Of a stretch of DNA of 64,000 nt, positions 32,320 through 41,107 are shown one piece after another. The DNA comes from Variovorax paradoxus (lineage in GTDB: Bacteria; Pseudomonadota; Gammaproteobacteria; Burkholderiales; Burkholderiaceae_C). A model generated the notes under the pieces. The model was given only the letters and a program-made list of their open reading frames with translations. It did no database searches and was not told the origin of the DNA. Each line of letters starts with the position of its first letter. Position 1 is the stretch's first letter. The stretch covers positions 310,001 through 374,000 of the forward strand of contig CP063166.1 of assembly GCA_016806145.1 (NCBI GenBank). Reading direction: 5' to 3'. A program made the translations under genes and the position numbers.

Positions 32320-33174
32320 ATGTGCACACGCTGCGATCGCTTTGCCCCGGTTCCCTCCCATGCCTCGGCCTGGCAGCCGAGGCGCGCCTTCCTGCTGGCC
32401 GCGGCCGGCGCGGTGCTCAGCGGGCCGGCGCTCGCGCAGGTCGACGTCGGCAATGCCTCGGTGGCGCGCAACCTGGTGCCGGCCGACCGCATCGAGGCCG
32501 CGGGCGGCCAGCAGTACGGCGAACTGCTGCAGCAGGCGCGCGCCAAGAACGCGCTCGCGGGCGACGGCAATCCGCAGCTGCAGCGGCTGCGCGCCATCGC
32601 CAACCGGCTGATCCCCTTCGCCACGCCCTGGAACAGCCGCGCGCGGCAATGGAAGTGGGAGGTCAACCTGATCGGCAGCAAGCAGATCAACGCCTTCTGC
32701 CTGCCGGGCGGCAAGATCGCCTTCTTCACCGGCATCCTCGACCAGCTCAAGCTCACCGACGACGAGGTCGCGATGGTGATGGGCCACGAGATGGCCCATG
32801 CGCTGCGCGAGCATGCGCGCGCCCGCATGGCCAAGAGCGCGGGCACCGGCGCCGCGCTCTCGATCGGTGCGCAGCTGCTCGGCCTGGGGCAGGTCGGCGA
32901 CCTCGCCGCGCGCGCGGGCACCCAGCTGCTCACGCTCAAGTTCAGCCGCGGCGACGAGACCGAGGCCGACCTCGTCGGACTGGAACTCGCGGCGCGCGCC
33001 GGCTACGACCCGAAGGCCTCGGTGTCGCTGTGGAACAAGATGGCCACGGCCTCGAAGAACCAGGGCGGGCTGAGCTTTCTCTCGACCCACCCGAGCGGGC
33101 CGGACCGGATCGCCAAGCTGCAGGCGAATCTGCCGAAGGTGGAGAACCTGTACCGGGACGCCAAGAAGAGCTGA
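32320..33174 (+). CDS. Periplasmic M48-family metalloprotease
   Basis: A 284-residue zinc protease. The HExxH motif is H156-E157-H160 in 'MGHEMAHALREH', and the third ligand is a Glu in 'RGDETEADLVGLELAARAGYD'. A signal peptide ('RRAFLLAAAGAVLSGPALAQ') ends near residue 40. Related proteins (LoiP/BepA/YcaL type) act on misfolded outer-membrane proteins. No TPR domain follows, so it is of the short LoiP-like kind. The protein starts only 89 bases from the divergent ampG gene. Confidence 0.9.
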   Translation: MCTRCDRFAPVPSHASAWQPRRAFLLAAAGAVLSGPALAQVDVGNASVARNLVPADRIEAAGGQQYGELLQQARAKNALAGDGNPQLQRLRAIANRLIPFATPWNSRARQWKWEVNLIGSKQINAFCLPGGKIAFFTGILDQLKLTDDEVAMVMGHEMAHALREHARARMAKSAGTGAALSIGAQLLGLGQVGDLAARAGTQLLTLKFSRGDETEADLVGLELAARAGYDPKASVSLWNKMATASKNQGGLSFLSTHPSGPDRIAKLQANLPKVENLYRDAKKS

Positions 33175-33185
33175 GGTCTTCCTCC

Positions 33186-33294
33186 TTCCCCCTCTGGGGG
33201 AAGGCCGGGATGGGGGCACCGGGCGGTGGACAAGGCCTGCAACGATGGCGAGGCCCGGTGCCCCCACCCCAACCCTCCCCCAGCGGGGGAGGGA
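33186..33294. repeat. Composite inverted-repeat element
   Basis: The 230-bp gap between the M48 gene and the sigma-54 promoter holds an inverted repeat with perfect 14-bp arms (TGGGGGCACCGGGC at 33211-33224, complement at 33253-33266). It is flanked by smaller palindromes (CCCCC-TCT-GGGGG and CCCTCCCCC-AGC-GGGGGAGGG). It may terminate the M48 transcript. No open reading frame of note is present. Confidence 0.65.
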
Positions 33295-33355
33295 GCCATA
33301 CATAAATACCTGAGCGGCTGATGCCATAAGCGCGTCGGCAGCGGCGCGCGCACGC

Positions 33356-33371
33356 TGGCACGCCGCTTGCA
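33356..33371 (+). promoter_or_regulatory. Sigma-54 promoter of the allophanate/biuret operon
   Basis: TGGCACG-N4-TTGCA matches the RpoN -24/-12 consensus at every invariant position. The predicted transcription start is about 33382, some 23 bases before the allophanate hydrolase ATG. RpoN promoters driven by NtrC are the standard route for nitrogen-starvation genes, which suits the encoded enzymes. I found no clear NtrC site upstream. Confidence 0.78.
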
Positions 33372-33376
33372 TCTCG

Positions 33377-33390
33377 ACTTGTACACAAGT
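33377..33390. promoter_or_regulatory. GntR-type operator over the predicted start site
   Basis: ACTTGT-AC-ACAAGT is an inverted repeat with a 2-base spacer, of the TTGT-N2-ACAA type used by FCD-group GntR regulators. It overlaps the transcription start predicted from the sigma-54 promoter, an ideal repression position. The GntR gene at 47435-48238 is the obvious candidate regulator. Confidence 0.65.
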
Positions 33391-33404
33391 TTGGATGCCT
33401 GATC

Positions 33405-35132
33405 ATGGTGCATGACGAGAAAGACCCGGCCGCCGCGGCGTGGATCCTGCGTTTCGCGCAGCCGCTGACGCGCGAGAACGACGACACGCGGGAAGCCACG
33501 CCCGCTTCCGCCCCCGCCCCGCTCGCGGGCCTGCGCTTCGCCGTCAAGGACAACATCGACGTCGCCGGCGTCCCCACCACCGCCGCCTGCCCGGCCTTTG
33601 ATCGCCTGCCGGCCGTCCATGCGGCCGTGGTGCAGCGGCTGCTCGATGCCGGTGCGTCGCTGCTCGGCAAGACCAACCTCGACCAGTTCGCCTGCGGCCT
33701 CAACGGCACGCGCTCGCCCTATGGCGAGGTCGGCAATGCCTTCGATGCACGCTATGTCTCGGGCGGCTCGAGCTCGGGCTCGGCGCGCGTGGTCGCCACC
33801 GGCGAGGCCGACTTCGCGCTCGGCACCGACACCGCCGGTTCGGGCCGCGTGCCCGCGGGCCTCAACAACATCGTCGGCCTCAAGCCCTCGCGCGGGTTGC
33901 TGAGCACCGCCGGCGTGGTGCCGGCCGCGCAGAGCGTCGACTGCGTCTCGATCTTCGCGCGCACGGTCGCGCTCGCGGTCGAGGTGCTGCAGGCCGCGCT
34001 CGGCTTCGATGCGCGCGACCCCTATTCGCGCGACATCGCGCTCGATGCCAAGCCCTTCCCCGCCGCGTTCCGCTTCGGCGTGCCCGACCGCCTCGCCTTC
34101 TTCGGCGACACGCTCGCCGAGGCCGCCTTCGCCGATGCGCGCCGGCGCCTCGAGGCGCTGGGCGGCACGGCCGTCGCCGTGCCCTTCGCGCCGCTGGCCG
34201 AGGCCGCCGCGCTGCTCTACGACAGCGCGCTGGTGGCCGAGCGCTATGCCGCGGTGCGCGCCTTCTTCGATCGCCACGAGGCCGAGGTGGTCGAGCCCGT
34301 GCGCGGCATCCTCGCGCAGGGCCGCGGCTACAACGCCGCCGACGTGTTCGAGGCCCAGACCCGGCTGCGCGCGCTCGCGCAGCAGGCCGAGCCGATGTGG
34401 CGCGACATCGACGTGCTGCTGGTGCCCACCGCGCCCACGCACTACACGCGCGACGCGATGCGCGCCGACCCGGTGGCGCTCAACCGCAACCTCGGCGCCT
34501 ACACCAACTTCGTCAACCTGCTCGACTACGCCGCGCTCTCGGTGCCCAGCAGCCTGCGGCCCGACGGCCTGCCCTTCGGCATCACGCTGATCGGCCGCTG
34601 CGGCAGAGATCTCGCGCTGGCCGAGCTGGGCCAGCGCTACCACCATGCCACCGGCCTCGCGCAGGGCGCGACCGGCGAACCGCTGCCCGCGCCGCGGCCG
34701 ATCCGTGGCCCCATCCATGGCCTCGTGCCGGCGCAGGCCGCCACGCTGCCGATCGCCGTGGTCGGCGCGCACCTCAGCGGCATGCCGCTCAACGGCCAGC
34801 TCACCGAGCGCGGCGCCGTGCTGCGCGAGGCCATCCAGACCGCGCCGCGCTACCGCCTGTACGCACTGCCCGGCACCGTGCCGCCCAAGCCCGGCCTGCA
34901 GCGCAGTGCCGAGGGCGGCGCCGCGATCGCGCTCGAGGTGTGGGACCTGCCGCTGGCCGAGGTCGGCGGCTTCCTCGCGCTGATCCCCGCGCCGCTGGGC
35001 CTGGGCAGCGTCGAGCTGGCCGACGGTCGCTGGGTGCACGGCTTCATCTGCGAGGGCCATGCGCTGGCCGGCGCCGAAGAGGTCACGCGCCATGGCGGCT
35101 GGCGCGCCTACCTCGCGAGCCGCGCCGCCTGA
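33405..35132 (+). CDS. atzF: Allophanate hydrolase
   Basis: A 575-residue amidase-signature enzyme with the AtzF two-domain plan. The amidase triad is visible as K48 ('FAVKDNIDVAG'), cis-Ser about 122-123 ('SGGSSSGS') and nucleophile S146 ('GTDTAGSGR'). The C-terminal ~120 residues ('GQLTERGAVLREAIQTAPRYRLYALPG', 'PLGLGSVELADGRWVHGFICEG') match the AtzF accessory domain that completes decarboxylation. It converts allophanate to ammonia and CO2, the last step of biuret and cyanuric acid use. No urea carboxylase gene is nearby, arguing for biuret/carboxybiuret as source. First gene of the long operon. Confidence 0.93.
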   Translation: MVHDEKDPAAAAWILRFAQPLTRENDDTREATPASAPAPLAGLRFAVKDNIDVAGVPTTAACPAFDRLPAVHAAVVQRLLDAGASLLGKTNLDQFACGLNGTRSPYGEVGNAFDARYVSGGSSSGSARVVATGEADFALGTDTAGSGRVPAGLNNIVGLKPSRGLLSTAGVVPAAQSVDCVSIFARTVALAVEVLQAALGFDARDPYSRDIALDAKPFPAAFRFGVPDRLAFFGDTLAEAAFADARRRLEALGGTAVAVPFAPLAEAAALLYDSALVAERYAAVRAFFDRHEAEVVEPVRGILAQGRGYNAADVFEAQTRLRALAQQAEPMWRDIDVLLVPTAPTHYTRDAMRADPVALNRNLGAYTNFVNLLDYAALSVPSSLRPDGLPFGITLIGRCGRDLALAELGQRYHHATGLAQGATGEPLPAPRPIRGPIHGLVPAQAATLPIAVVGAHLSGMPLNGQLTERGAVLREAIQTAPRYRLYALPGTVPPKPGLQRSAEGGAAIALEVWDLPLAEVGGFLALIPAPLGLGSVELADGRWVHGFICEGHALAGAEEVTRHGGWRAYLASRAA

Positions 35133-35170
35133 ATCCCTGTTGTCTTCGAACCCCGACCGAGGAGTCTTCC

Positions 35171-36172
35171 ATGTCCATCTCCGACCTTCCTTCCTCCGCC
35201 TCGCGCCGACAGGTGCTGCAGGCCGGCGCCGCCGGCCTCGCGGTGCTCGCCGCGCCGGCGATCGTGCGCGCCCAGGCGACACCGAAGATCCGCGTCGGCT
35301 TCTGGCCGGTGGCCGCGGGCCTGCCCTTCTTCGCAGCGGTCGAGCGCGGCTTCTTCAAGGAAGCGGGGCTCGACGTGGAACCGCAGAAGTTCGCGGGCGC
35401 CCAGCAGGTGATGGAAGCCATGCTCGCGGGCCGCTGCGACGGCAGCGCCAACGGCACCGGCTCGGCCAACCTCGCGATCGGCGAGATCGCGCAGCCGGGC
35501 CTGTTCAAGATCTTCTGCACCAACCCGAGCAACGCCAAGTTCGTGCTCGACGAGTTCATCGTCGCCAAGGACAGCCCGATCAAGGCCATGGCCGAGCTCG
35601 CGGGCAAGAAGGTGGCCTCGGGCCCGGGCATCCAGAACGTCACGCTGTGCAAGACCATGCTCGAGCGCGCGGGCGCCAAGGGCGTGTCGGTCAGCGAGCT
35701 GCCGATCGGCCAGCACGTGGCCGCGCTGGTGGCGGGGCAGGTCGATGCCTGCTACACGCTCGAGCCCACCGGCACCGTGGGCCGCATGAACGGCACCACG
35801 CGCGTGCTCGAGGCCGGCGTGGTCGCGCGCTACATCCTCGGCGACCCGATGGCGCCGTGGCATGGCGGCGCCGCCAGCCTCACGACCGAGTTCCTCAAGA
35901 AGAACCCCGACGCCGCGAAGAAGTACATCGCCGCCTATGCGCGCGGCGTGGAGCTGGTGCGCAGCCAGCCCGACGAGGCGCGCCAGTACATGAAGGGCTA
36001 CACCGCCATCGAGGGCAAGCTCACGGCCGAGGTGCCGCTGGCCTCGTACATGCTCTACAACGAGTTCAAGCCCAGCGACGTCGCCTACTTCCAGAAGTTC
36101 TACGACCTGTTCACCGAGAAGGGGATCTTCGAGAAGAAGGTCCTGGTGGACAGCCTGCTCTACAAGGCCTGA
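35171..36172 (+). CDS. ABC importer substrate-binding protein, NMT1/THI5-SsuA type
   Basis: A 333-residue periplasmic binding protein. A twin-arginine-like signal 'SRRQVLQAGAAGLAVLAAPA' precedes cleavage near AQA. The mature part is of the NMT1/THI5/SsuA type ('VGFWPVAAGLPFFAAVERGFFKEAGLDVE', 'IGQHVAALVAGQVDACYTLEPTG'), a family binding pyrimidine precursors, sulfonates, nitrate and related small molecules. AGGAG precedes the ATG. Its permease and ATPase genes follow directly. The ligand is presumably the N-rich compound degraded by this operon (inference). Confidence 0.9.
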   Translation: MSISDLPSSASRRQVLQAGAAGLAVLAAPAIVRAQATPKIRVGFWPVAAGLPFFAAVERGFFKEAGLDVEPQKFAGAQQVMEAMLAGRCDGSANGTGSANLAIGEIAQPGLFKIFCTNPSNAKFVLDEFIVAKDSPIKAMAELAGKKVASGPGIQNVTLCKTMLERAGAKGVSVSELPIGQHVAALVAGQVDACYTLEPTGTVGRMNGTTRVLEAGVVARYILGDPMAPWHGGAASLTTEFLKKNPDAAKKYIAAYARGVELVRSQPDEARQYMKGYTAIEGKLTAEVPLASYMLYNEFKPSDVAYFQKFYDLFTEKGIFEKKVLVDSLLYKA

Positions 36173-36176
36173 CGCC

Positions 36177-37007
36177 ATGGCCGACAGCAGCACCACCGCC
36201 TCCCCGTGGGCGCCGCCCGCGGGCAACGCCGCCGCCTCTGCGGCACCGAAGGCGCCCGCCTGGGAGCGCTGGCTGCCGGCCATCGGGCCGGTCGTCCTGT
36301 TCATCGTCTGGGACCTGGTGGTGCGGCTCGGCTTCATCAAGCCGATCCTGCTGCCTTCGCCGGCCGACACCGTGGCCGCGCTCATCACCGGCCTGGCGGG
36401 CGGGCCGCTGCTGCTCGACTTCGCCGTCACCGTGTGGCGCACCGTGCAGGCCTTCGCGATCGCCGCCATCGTCGGCATGCCGCTGGGCGTGCTGCTGGGC
36501 AGCAACGAGCGCGCCTACCGCAGCGTCGAGTTCCTGATCGACTTCTTCCGCTCCACGCCCTCGTCGGCGCTGATCCCGCTGTTCCTCTTGATCTTCGGCG
36601 TGTCCGACATCAACAAGGTGGCGATCGCGGCCTTCGGCGCGCTGCTGATCGTGGTGTTCAACAGCGCCTACGGCGTGATCAATGCGCGCAAGCAGCGCGT
36701 GATGGCGGCGCGCGTGATGGGCGCCTCGCGCTGGCAGATCTTCAAGGACGTGCTGGTGTGGGAGAGCCTGCAGCCCAGCTTCGTGGGCCTGCGCTCGGCG
36801 GTCTCGATGGCGCTGGTGATCGTGATCGTGGCCGAGATGTTCATCGGCTCCGACAACGGCCTGGGCCACCGCATCATCGACGCGCAGCAGGTGCTCAACG
36901 TCAAGAGCATGTATGCGGCCATCCTCGCGGCCGGCGCGCTGGGCTACGTGCTCAACATCCTCTTCCTCGTGGCCGAGCGCCGCATCGTTCACTGGAGCGG
37001 CCGATGA
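36177..37007 (+). CDS. ABC importer permease, SsuC type
   Basis: A 276-residue BPD-type inner-membrane permease with about six helices. The coupling EAA-like loop is 'ARVMGASRWQIFKDVLVWESLQPSFVGLRSAV'. It lies four bases after the binding-protein gene and overlaps the ATPase gene by ATGA, forming a single importer unit. Confidence 0.92.
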   Translation: MADSSTTASPWAPPAGNAAASAAPKAPAWERWLPAIGPVVLFIVWDLVVRLGFIKPILLPSPADTVAALITGLAGGPLLLDFAVTVWRTVQAFAIAAIVGMPLGVLLGSNERAYRSVEFLIDFFRSTPSSALIPLFLLIFGVSDINKVAIAAFGALLIVVFNSAYGVINARKQRVMAARVMGASRWQIFKDVLVWESLQPSFVGLRSAVSMALVIVIVAEMFIGSDNGLGHRIIDAQQVLNVKSMYAAILAAGALGYVLNILFLVAERRIVHWSGR

Positions 37008-37837
37008 AAGCCACGCCCGACATCGTCGTCAACGGTCCGGTGTATGCCGACGTGCCCAAGCCGGTGTTCAAGCCCGGCCCGGCCGGCACCCACATCACCA
37101 TCCGCGGCCTCACCAAGTACTTCGCGGGCTGGCCGCTGTACGAGAACTTCGACCTCGACATCCCCAAGCACCGCATCGTCTCGGTGTTCGGTCCCAACGG
37201 CTGCGGCAAGTCCACGCTGATCAACATGATCGCGGGGCTGATCCCCATCGACAGCGGCGAGATCCTGTTCGACGGGAAACAGCGCAAGGACACCAAGATC
37301 GGCTACGTGTTCCAGAACTACCGCGAGGCGATGTTCCCGTGGATGCGCACCATCGACAACATCGCCTATCCGCTGAAGCTGGAAGGCCGCAGCAAGGCCG
37401 AGGTCGATCGCCGCATGGAGGAGCTGGTCGCCTCCTTCGACGTCAAGTTCGACCTCAAGCGCTTTCCCTACGAGCTCTCGGGCGGCCAGCAGCAGACCGC
37501 GTCGATCATGCGCGCGCTCGCGCCGAACCCCGAGGTGCTGTTCCTCGACGAGCCCTTCTCGGCGCTCGACTTCGAGATGACGCTGTTCATCCGCGAGAAG
37601 CTGCAGGAGGTGTTCATGCAGACCGGCACCACCATGCTGCTGGTCTCGCACGACCTCGAGGAGGCCGTGTACCTGGCCGACGAGGTGCTGCTGCTGACCA
37701 AACGCCCGACCAAGGTGGCCGAGATCCTGCGCTATGGCGATGCGCGCCCGCGCACGGTCGAGACCCTGAGCACCGAGAGCTTCGTCGCGATGAAGAAGCT
37801 CAGCCTCGACATCTTCCAGCGCGAAGTGCGCCGTTGA
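37004..37837 (+). CDS. ABC importer ATPase, SsuB/TauB type
   Basis: A 277-residue nucleotide-binding protein with Walker A 'FGPNGCGKST', Q-loop 'VFQNYREAMFPWM', signature 'LSGGQQQTASIMRAL', Walker B 'VLFLDEP' and H-loop 'LLVSHDLEEA'. It powers the SsuC-like permease. A 30-residue N-terminal extension before the core is somewhat unusual for this family. Confidence 0.92.
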   Translation: MKATPDIVVNGPVYADVPKPVFKPGPAGTHITIRGLTKYFAGWPLYENFDLDIPKHRIVSVFGPNGCGKSTLINMIAGLIPIDSGEILFDGKQRKDTKIGYVFQNYREAMFPWMRTIDNIAYPLKLEGRSKAEVDRRMEELVASFDVKFDLKRFPYELSGGQQQTASIMRALAPNPEVLFLDEPFSALDFEMTLFIREKLQEVFMQTGTTMLLVSHDLEEAVYLADEVLLLTKRPTKVAEILRYGDARPRTVETLSTESFVAMKKLSLDIFQREVRR

Positions 37838-37851
37838 AAGGGGACGACGCC

Positions 37852-38067
37852 ATGACGCCCGAACAGATCGAACGCCACGTCGACGCGGCCGCGGCCGCGC
37901 TCGGCCTGCCGCTCTCGCCCGCCCACCGCGAGGGCGTGCTGCGCTACTTCGCGCTCGCGGCCGGCTTCGCGGCCACCGTCGAGGCGGTGCCGCTGTCGGT
38001 GCACGACGAGGCCGCGGTGCAGTTCGTGCCCGTGGCACCGGCTTCGCCCTCGGAGGCCGGCCGATGA
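37852..38067 (+). CDS. atzG: AtzG-like small subunit of 1-carboxybiuret hydrolase (DUF4089)
   Basis: A 71-residue helical protein of the DUF4089 family ('MTPEQIERHVDAAAAALGLPL', 'HREGVLRYFALAAGFAATVEAVPL'). In Pseudomonas sp. ADP such a small protein binds and stabilises AtzE, in a way related to GatC with GatA. Its stop overlaps the atzE start by ATGA, as expected for an obligate partner. It is small enough to be missed by many annotations. Confidence 0.88.
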   Translation: MTPEQIERHVDAAAAALGLPLSPAHREGVLRYFALAAGFAATVEAVPLSVHDEAAVQFVPVAPASPSEAGR

Positions 38068-39491
38068 ACGCCGCCAGCCTGATCGCCAGCGACGCGAGCG
38101 CCATGGCCGAGGCGGTGCGCCGCGGCGAGGTCAGCGCGAGCGCGCTGGCCGAAGCCAGTCTCGCGCGCATCGAGGCCACCGACGGCCGCGTCAACGCCTT
38201 CACCGCCGTGCTGCGCGAACGCGCGCTGCGCCGTGCCGCGCAGGTCGATGCCTCGCTGGCTTCGACCACGGCCGAGCGCACGCGCGAACTGCCGCTGCTC
38301 GGCGTGCCCTTCGCGGTCAAGAACCTGTTCGACATCGCGGGCATCGCCACCCTGGCCGGCTCGAAGATCGAGCGCGAGGCCGCGCCCGCGAATGCCGACG
38401 CGCTGCTGGTGCGCCGGCTCGAGCGCGCGGGCGCGGTGCTGGTCGGTGCGCTCAACATGGACGAGTACGCCTACGGCTTCACCACCGAGAACAGCCACGA
38501 GGGCCCGACGCGCAATCCGCACGACCTCTCGTGCATCGCGGGCGGTTCCTCGGGCGGTTCGGGCGCGGCCGTGGCCGCGGGGCAGGTCGCGCTCACGCTG
38601 GGCTCGGACACCAACGGCTCGATCCGCGTGCCGGCCTCGCTGTGCGGCGTGTTCGGCCTCAAGCCCACCTTCGGGCGGCTGCCGCGCAGCGGCAGCTATC
38701 CCTTCGTCTCGAGCCTCGATCACCTCGGGCCCTTCGCGCGCTCGGCGCGCGACCTCGCGCTGGCCTACGACGCGATGCAGGGGCCGGAGGATCCCGCCGG
38801 CCGGCGCGACCCCGGTTGCACGCAGCGCGCGGTCGAACCGGTGGCGCCGCTGCTGGTGCGCGGCACGCAGGGTTTGCGCATCGGCGTGCTCGGCGGCTAC
38901 TTCCGCGCCAACGCCGGCGCCGAGGCCAACGCCGCGGTCGACCGCGTGGCCGATGCGCTGGCCGCGCACGCCAGCGTCGAGCTGCCGCTGGTCGAGGCCG
39001 GCCGCGCGGCTGCCTTCCTGATCACCAACGCCGAAGGCGCGGCGCTGCACCTCGACGACCTGCGCCGCCGCGCGCACGACTTCGAGCCGCTGTCGCGCGA
39101 CCGCTTCCTCGCGGGCGCGCTGCTGCCCGCCGCCTGGATCGCGCGCGCCCAGCGCGTGCGCCGCGCCTATGCCGAGGCGGTGGCGCGCGTGTTCGGCCGC
39201 TTCGACGTGCTGCTCGCGCCCGCCACGCCGAGCGCCGCCACGCCGGTGGGCGCCGAGCGCTTCGAGATCAACGGCCAGAGCCTGCCGGTGCGGCCCAACA
39301 TGGGGCTGCTCACCCAGCCGATCTCGTGCATCGGCCTGCCGGTGTGCAGCGTGCCGGTGTGGGGCGCGCATGCGCGGCTGCCGATCGGCGTGCAACTGAT
39401 CGCCGCGCCCTGGCGCGAAGACCTCGCGCTGCGCGTGGCCGCGGCGCTCGAGGACGCGGGCGTGGCGCGCGCGCCCGTGGCCACCCTTTGA
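38064..39491 (+). CDS. atzE: 1-carboxybiuret hydrolase, amidase subunit
   Basis: A 475-residue amidase-signature enzyme. The triad is visible as K86 ('[13 protein letters not shown]'), cis-Ser about 162-163 ('[12 protein letters not shown]') and nucleophile S186 ('[11 protein letters not shown]'). Gene order atzG-atzE-atzH with overlaps identifies it as AtzE rather than a generic amidase or GatA. Known AtzE removes ammonia from 1-carboxybiuret, giving 1,3-dicarboxyurea. Confidence 0.9.
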   Translation: MNAASLIASDASAMAEAVRRGEVSASALAEASLARIEATDGRVNAFTAVLRERALRRAAQVDASLASTTAERTRELPLLGVPFAVKNLFDIAGIATLAGSKIEREAAPANADALLVRRLERAGAVLVGALNMDEYAYGFTTENSHEGPTRNPHDLSCIAGGSSGGSGAAVAAGQVALTLGSDTNGSIRVPASLCGVFGLKPTFGRLPRSGSYPFVSSLDHLGPFARSARDLALAYDAMQGPEDPAGRRDPGCTQRAVEPVAPLLVRGTQGLRIGVLGGYFRANAGAEANAAVDRVADALAAHASVELPLVEAGRAAAFLITNAEGAALHLDDLRRRAHDFEPLSRDRFLAGALLPAAWIARAQRVRRAYAEAVARVFGRFDVLLAPATPSAATPVGAERFEINGQSLPVRPNMGLLTQPISCIGLPVCSVPVWGAHARLPIGVQLIAAPWREDLALRVAAALEDAGVARAPVATL

Positions 39492-39513
39492 CGACCGACG
39501 GACACCCAGCTTC

Positions 39514-39900
39514 ATGACCACTCCCGAGATCAACCTGCCCGACGTGCTCGCCGAAGTCGAGGCCGTGTTCGCGCGCTACGAGCACGCGCTGGTGAACAAC
39601 GAGGTCGAGGTGCTCGACGAACTGTTCTGGGCCAGCCCGACCACGCTGCGCTACGGCGCGACCGAGAACCTCTACGGCTACGAGGCGATCCAGGCCTTCC
39701 GCGCTTCGCGCCCCGCGCAGGGGCTCGCGCGCGAGCTGCTGCGCGTCGTCGTCACCACCTACGGCCGCGACTTCGCGACCGCCAACTGCGAGTTCCGCCG
39801 CGAAGGCAGCGAACGCACCGGCCGCCAGAGCCAGACCTGGATGCGCACGGCCGATGGCTGGCGCGTGGTCGCCGCGCACGTGAGCCTGCTCGGCGCCTGA
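39514..39900 (+). CDS. atzH: AtzH-like 1,3-dicarboxyurea-converting hydrolase (DUF3225)
   Basis: A 128-residue SnoaL/NTF2-like protein of the DUF3225 family, with '[22 protein letters not shown]', '[23 protein letters not shown]' and '[21 protein letters not shown]'. Known AtzH converts 1,3-dicarboxyurea to allophanate, linking AtzE to AtzF. It follows atzE by 22 bases. Before the function was shown such proteins were annotated as hypothetical. Confidence 0.87.
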   Translation: MTTPEINLPDVLAEVEAVFARYEHALVNNEVEVLDELFWASPTTLRYGATENLYGYEAIQAFRASRPAQGLARELLRVVVTTYGRDFATANCEFRREGSERTGRQSQTWMRTADGWRVVAAHVSLLGA

Positions 39901-39963
39901 GAGCACGTTCCGACGCAGGGCCCATTTCTTGCACCCCCACCTCCACCCTCCCGAAAGCACAGC

Positions 39964-41082
39964 ATGACGAGCCAACCCAATCGCCGCGATTCCCTCAAGA
40001 CCCTGGCCGCCCTCGGCGCGGCCGGCACCCTCGGTGCGCTGAGCCCCTTCGCTCGCGCGCAGGCCAAGCCGCTCACCGTCGGCGTGATCTACGTCGGCGC
40101 GCGCGACGACTACGGCTACAACCAGGCACACGCGCAGGCCGCGGCCGAGATCAGGAAGCTGCCCGGCATCAAGCTGGTGGAAGAGGAGAACGTGCCCGAG
40201 ACCGCGGCCGTGCAGAAGACCATGTCGGGCATGATCGCGCAGGACGGCGCCAAGCTGCTGTTCCCGACCTCCTTCGGCTACTTCGATCCGCACATCCTGG
40301 CCGTGGCGCCCAAGAACCCCGACGTGCGCTTCTCGCACTGCGGCGGCCTCTGGACCGAGGGCAAGCATCCGAAGAACGTCGGCAGCTTCTTCGGCTACAT
40401 CGACGAGTGCCAGTTCCTCAACGGCGTGATCGCCGCCCACATGACGAAGAGCAACAAGATCGCCTTCGTCGCGGCCAAGCCGATCCCACAGGTGCTGCGC
40501 AACATCAACGCCTTCACGCTGGGCGCGCGTTCGGTCAAGCCGAACATCACCTGCAGCGTGATCTTCACGGGCGACTGGTCGATGGCCGTGAAGGAGGCCG
40601 AGGCCACCAACAGCCTGGCCGACCAGGGCTGCGACGTGTTCACCATGCACGTGGACGGCCCCAAGGTGGTGGTCGAGACGGCCGCCAAGCGCGGCAAGAT
40701 GGTCTGCGGCTACCACGCGAGCCAGGCCAAGCTCGCGCCGAACGCCTACCTCACGGGCGCCGAGTGGAACTGGCTCACCGCCTACAAGACCGCGATCGAG
40801 GCCGCTCAGACCGGCAAGCCGCATCCCAACTTCCTGCGCGGCGGCCTCAAGGAAGGCTACGTGAAGATGTCGGCCTACGGCCCGATGGTGCCGGACGCCG
40901 CGAAGAAGCAGGCCGACGACATCAAGGCGAAGATGATCGCGGGCACCTTCGACATCTTCAAGGACGGCATCAAGGACAACAAGGGCGCGGTCGTGGTGCC
41001 CGCGGGCAAGGTGCTCAAGCAGACCGACCTCGAGCTCGAGAAGATGAACTACCTGGTCGAAGGCGTGCTCGGCTCCGTCTGA
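39964..41082 (+). CDS. BMP-family ABC importer substrate-binding protein
   Basis: A 372-residue binding protein with a twin-arginine-like signal ('NRRDSLKTLAALGAAGTLG'). The mature part is of the BMP/PnrA family ('VGVIYVGARDDYGYNQAHAQ', 'DVFTMHVDGPKVVVETAAKRGKMVCGYHASQ'), whose known members bind nucleosides, purines and related ureides. Its two permeases follow at once and the ATPase is at 45191-46756. It is the receptor of the operon's second importer. Confidence 0.9.
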   Translation: MTSQPNRRDSLKTLAALGAAGTLGALSPFARAQAKPLTVGVIYVGARDDYGYNQAHAQAAAEIRKLPGIKLVEEENVPETAAVQKTMSGMIAQDGAKLLFPTSFGYFDPHILAVAPKNPDVRFSHCGGLWTEGKHPKNVGSFFGYIDECQFLNGVIAAHMTKSNKIAFVAAKPIPQVLRNINAFTLGARSVKPNITCSVIFTGDWSMAVKEAEATNSLADQGCDVFTMHVDGPKVVVETAAKRGKMVCGYHASQAKLAPNAYLTGAEWNWLTAYKTAIEAAQTGKPHPNFLRGGLKEGYVKMSAYGPMVPDAAKKQADDIKAKMIAGTFDIFKDGIKDNKGAVVVPAGKVLKQTDLELEKMNYLVEGVLGSV

Positions 41083-41107
41083 GCGCAGCGCCGTCCATCG
41101 CATCGCC

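Noticed and set aside
33208..33232. Possible NtrC enhancer GCACC-N4-GGTGG upstream of the sigma-54 promoter
   Set aside because: The spacer and last base deviate from the usual GCACC-N5-GGTGC pattern and the sequence is part of an inverted-repeat element.
38064..39491. Reading atzE as GatA (Glu-tRNA amidotransferase)
   Set aside because: No gatB neighbour; the DUF4089 and DUF3225 genes on either side and allophanate hydrolase in the operon indicate the AtzE role.
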